Assembly (NCBI RefSeq): GCF_014137975.1
Contig: NZ_JACGWZ010000001.1
Span: forward strand, 1,364,001 to 1,428,000
DNA length: 64,000 bases
DNA from: Halosaccharopolyspora lacisalsi
GTDB taxonomy: Bacteria > Actinomycetota > Actinomycetes > Mycobacteriales > Pseudonocardiaceae
Direction: 5' to 3'
In this document: positions 61,867 through 64,000 of the stretch, one piece after another
Numbering within the stretch: the stretch's first letter is position 1
How the letters are laid out: the number at the start of each line of letters is the position of its first letter
The notes under the pieces: generated by a model
Seen by the model: only the letters and a program-made list of their open reading frames with translations
Told to the model about the DNA's origin: nothing
Database searches by the model: none
Made by a program: the position numbers and the translations under genes

Positions 61867-63300
61867 GTGAAACTACGAACCAAGCTCGACGGGTCGGCCG
61901 GTTCCATGGACGGTGGAACGTTGTCGCCCATGCCGACCCGAGATCTGCCCCGGGCGCCGAGAATCCGGAAGGTCATCGGACCGGGGATCATCATTTCCGC
62001 GGTGGGACTCGGATCGGGCGAGTACCTGCTGCACCCGTACATCACCAGCCAAGTCGGTCTCACTTTCCTGTGGGCAGCCGCGATCGGGTTGTGTGTCCAG
62101 TACTTCATCAACACCGAAGTCGCGCGCTACACGCTGGCCACCGGCGAGACCGTCCTGACCGGATTCATCCGCCTGTGGCGCGGATGGGCTCCGCTGTTCA
62201 TCGCGATGACGGTCATCCCGTTCGCCTGGCCGGCGTGGATGACCAGCTCGGCCGAGATGCTGACCTTTCCGCTGGGAGGCGGGAACGTCACCTGGATCTC
62301 AATCGGCGGGCTGCTGATCATCGGGTCGGTGCTGACCTTCTCGCCGGTCGTGTACAAGACCGTCGAGAAGCTCGAAATGCTCAAGATCTTCATGATCCTG
62401 CTGTTCGTCGCGTTCGCCGTCGTGGTCCTCATCGGCTGGCAGCCGTGGGCGGAGCTCCCGGCAGCGACTGCACGTGGCATCGGGCGGTTGCCGGCGGAGG
62501 TGCCCACGAGCGTGCTCGTGTCCGCACTGGTCTTCTGCGGTGGCGGTGGGGCCATCAACCTCGCGGTCAGCAATTGGGCCCGGGACAAGGGATGGGGCAT
62601 GGGAACCCACGCGCCCCGCGTCGTCTCTCCGGTGACCGGGGAGGAAGAGGCTGGCACCGCCACGGGGTACCAGTTCGCCGTGGACAGCACGAGCCTGTCC
62701 CGGTGGAAGCGCTGGTGGACCGCGGTGCGGATCGAGCAGTTCGTGAGCTTCTTCCTCGTCACGCTGGTGTCGATCGTCGTGTTCTCACTGCTGGCACACC
62801 GCATGATAGGAGTCGGCGGCTACGCCGGGGACTCGGACCTCGGATTCGTCGAGTTGCAGGGGACCGTGCTCGGTGACCGGTACGGCGACTGGATCAAGAT
62901 TACCTACTGGACCATCGGCGCCGTCTCGCTGACCTTCGCCAACCTCGTAGTGGTCGACCTGGTCGCACGCATCACCTCGAACATCCTCGCCACCACCTAC
63001 ATGCGCGACAGCAGCATCTGGACCGAGGCCAAGATCTACTCCGCGGCTGTCTGGCTCATGGTGTCCCTGGGGATCGCGATCCTGGCGCTCGGCATCGACC
63101 AACCGTTGTCGCTGATCTCGATTGCGGCGATGCTCAACGGGCTCGTCATGGTCGTCTACTGCGCGCTGATCGTGCGCGTCAATAGCGCGTTGGACCACCA
63201 GATCCGCATCTCCCGGCCGCGCCGGATCGTGCTCGGCCTCGCCGGCCTCGCCTATGCGCTCTTCACCGTTTACAGCATCATTACTTGGGGACAGTCATGA
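61867..63300 (+). CDS. Atypical Nramp-family transporter lacking the DPGN metal motif
   Basis: 477 residues with about 11 hydrophobic segments. Overall it follows the Nramp/SLC11 fold (RKVIGPGIIISAVGLGSGEY in segment 1, YFINTEVARYTLATGETVL in segment 3). Where metal-transporting Nramps have DPGN, this protein has GLGSGEY. The segment-6 motif, usually MPH, reads FCGGGGAINLAVSN. Both metal-binding elements are thus missing. GTG at 61867 (GAGGGAG eight bases upstream) is preferred to GTG at 61858. Its stop overlaps the start of the 3-HIBADH-like gene by 3 bases. I infer an organic-acid or other catabolic substrate instead of a metal ion. Confidence 0.72.
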   Translation: MKLRTKLDGSAGSMDGGTLSPMPTRDLPRAPRIRKVIGPGIIISAVGLGSGEYLLHPYITSQVGLTFLWAAAIGLCVQYFINTEVARYTLATGETVLTGFIRLWRGWAPLFIAMTVIPFAWPAWMTSSAEMLTFPLGGGNVTWISIGGLLIIGSVLTFSPVVYKTVEKLEMLKIFMILLFVAFAVVVLIGWQPWAELPAATARGIGRLPAEVPTSVLVSALVFCGGGGAINLAVSNWARDKGWGMGTHAPRVVSPVTGEEEAGTATGYQFAVDSTSLSRWKRWWTAVRIEQFVSFFLVTLVSIVVFSLLAHRMIGVGGYAGDSDLGFVELQGTVLGDRYGDWIKITYWTIGAVSLTFANLVVVDLVARITSNILATTYMRDSSIWTEAKIYSAAVWLMVSLGIAILALGIDQPLSLISIAAMLNGLVMVVYCALIVRVNSALDHQIRISRPRRIVLGLAGLAYALFTVYSIITWGQS

Positions 63301-64000
63301 ATCTTCCGCAATCCTTCCCGGTCACCGTCGTCGGATACGGCGCGATGGGCAGGCCGATGGCTCGTCGTCTGGCCGAACGCGGATGCGACGTCGTCGCAGT
63401 CGATCCGAGCTCCCGCGCCCGTGTGCAGGCCGCCGACGACGGCGTGCGCGCCGTTGACGACATCGCCTCAGCATTGCGAAGCGCTGCCGTGCTCGTGCTG
63501 GTGGCCACCGGGTCGCAGCTGCTCGAGACCGCCAAATCCGCCGCGGTGCACCGGCGCGTCGACGGCGAGACCTGGGTGGTCTGCTCGACAGTCGGGCGCC
63601 AAGCGACGGCCGAAGCCGCCGAGCTCCTCGCCGGCGCGGGCGCTGACGTGGTCGACGCTCCGGTCACCGGGGGCGTTTCCGGTGCCGAGCGCGGAGAACT
63701 CCGCTTCCTGGCCGCCGGTGAACCTACGTCGATCGCCGCGCTCAACGGTCTGTTCTCGGCTCTCGGCGTGGTGACGGCGATCGGGGAGCGGCCCGGCGAC
63801 GGCCAGGCGACCAAGCTCGTCAACCAGCTGTGCAGCTCGGTCCACCTCGCGGCCGCGGCCGAGGCGATCGCTTTCGCCGTACAGCTCGGGCTCGACCCGG
63901 TGCGCACGGTCGACGCGATCCGCGGAGGTTCTGGAGCCTCCTGGTTCCTCGACGAACGCGGACCGCGGATGGCCGAGCTCGACACCGTGTCCGACGTTCT
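63297..64000 (+). CDS. 3-hydroxyisobutyrate-dehydrogenase-like NAD(P) oxidoreductase (3' end cut by window)
   Basis: About 234 codons before the window ends. Cofactor loop GYGAMGRPMARRLAERG (residues 13-29), substrate signature DAPVTGGVSGAERGELRF (about 118-136) and catalytic lysine in GQATKLVNQLCSS (about 170) are intact. Such enzymes oxidise 3-hydroxyacids (3-hydroxyisobutyrate, tartronate semialdehyde, L-threonate and similar). The ATG overlaps the carrier stop (ATGA), so uptake and oxidation are translationally coupled. The end of the gene and any following genes are not visible. Confidence 0.85.
   Translation, partial: MNLPQSFPVTVVGYGAMGRPMARRLAERGCDVVAVDPSSRARVQAADDGVRAVDDIASALRSAAVLVLVATGSQLLETAKSAAVHRRVDGETWVVCSTVGRQATAEAAELLAGAGADVVDAPVTGGVSGAERGELRFLAAGEPTSIAALNGLFSALGVVTAIGERPGDGQATKLVNQLCSSVHLAAAAEAIAFAVQLGLDPVRTVDAIRGGSGASWFLDERGPRMAELDTVSDV

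Noticed and set aside
61867-63300. Annotation as a divalent metal ion transporter
   Set aside because: Both metal-coordinating motifs of Nramp carriers are missing and the genetic context is catabolic.

Overview
The window is high-GC DNA with GTG starts, GGAGG-type ribosome binding sites and strong G/C third-position bias. Together with the families present (PadR, IclR-free aromatic catabolism, CtaG, BlaI/M56, trHbN), this points to an actinomycete, probably of the Pseudonocardiales type. No rRNA, tRNA, CRISPR array or complete insertion sequence was seen. The species cannot be fixed from the sequence alone.

Most of the window is a chain of catabolic modules. (1) 1-4651: quinate/shikimate use, with a 3-dehydroshikimate dehydratase, an NAD-type shikimate dehydrogenase, a TetR regulator and an MHS-family transporter; two matching operator candidates flank the regulator. 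(2) 8135-17703: a PadR-controlled cluster with an acyl-CoA ligase, a three-part molybdenum hydroxylase of the hydroxybenzoyl-CoA reductase/CO dehydrogenase superfamily (its iron-sulfur subunit fused to a CoxG domain), a crotonase, a BenE-type benzoate transporter and a nonsense-mutated thioesterase. (3) 19584-26957: AraC regulator, two-component phenol hydroxylase, catechol 1,2-dioxygenase, muconate cycloisomerase, a single-domain relic of maleylacetate reductase, dienelactone hydrolase and the tail of a second phenol hydroxylase; this resembles a (chloro)phenol modified ortho-cleavage route. (4) 35819-41927: aryl alcohol dehydrogenase, aryl aldehyde dehydrogenase and a divergent salicylate-hydroxylase-like monooxygenase with a promoter/operator pair, plus an alpha/beta hydrolase. 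(5) 42369-48821: an acyl-CoA dehydrogenase/CoA-transferase/SDR/MaoC/EtfBA operon with a divergent LysR. (6) 48832-55846: an AcoR-like activator divergent from a Baeyer-Villiger monooxygenase, an aldehyde dehydrogenase, a butanediol-type dehydrogenase and an acetoin-reductase-like SDR. (7) 57153-64000: dehydrogenase, SDR, cyclase-family hydrolase and VOC protein, divergent from LysR, an atypical Nramp-family carrier and a 3-hydroxyisobutyrate-dehydrogenase-like enzyme.

Between modules 3 and 4 (28127-35508) lies a metal/envelope block: CtaG, a zinc-type CDF exporter, a BlaI-M56 pair, an M23 peptidase and an isoprenylcysteine-methyltransferase-like protein. Three copies of one 17-bp inverted repeat (TTCTAY-N5-GTAGAR) tie the exporter, the BlaI-M56 operon and the M23 gene into one probable BlaI regulon.

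The seams between modules are littered with wreckage: IS5, IS3 and DDE transposase relics, three copies of a 135-170 bp dispersed repeat, a deletion-fused ArsR/CDF remnant, an internally deleted methyltransferase, a FxLD-type methyltransferase fragment fused to a transposase relic, and a TetR tail. The region therefore looks like a catabolic island built and eroded by transposition.

The most interesting proposals are: (a) modules 5 and 6 together could carry a cyclic vicinal diol through Baeyer-Villiger opening to adipate and adipyl-CoA; (b) module 2 could reductively dehydroxylate a hydroxybenzoyl-CoA in an aerobic actinomycete; (c) the Nramp-family protein has lost the metal-binding DPGN motif and sits in a catabolic operon, so it may carry an organic substrate.
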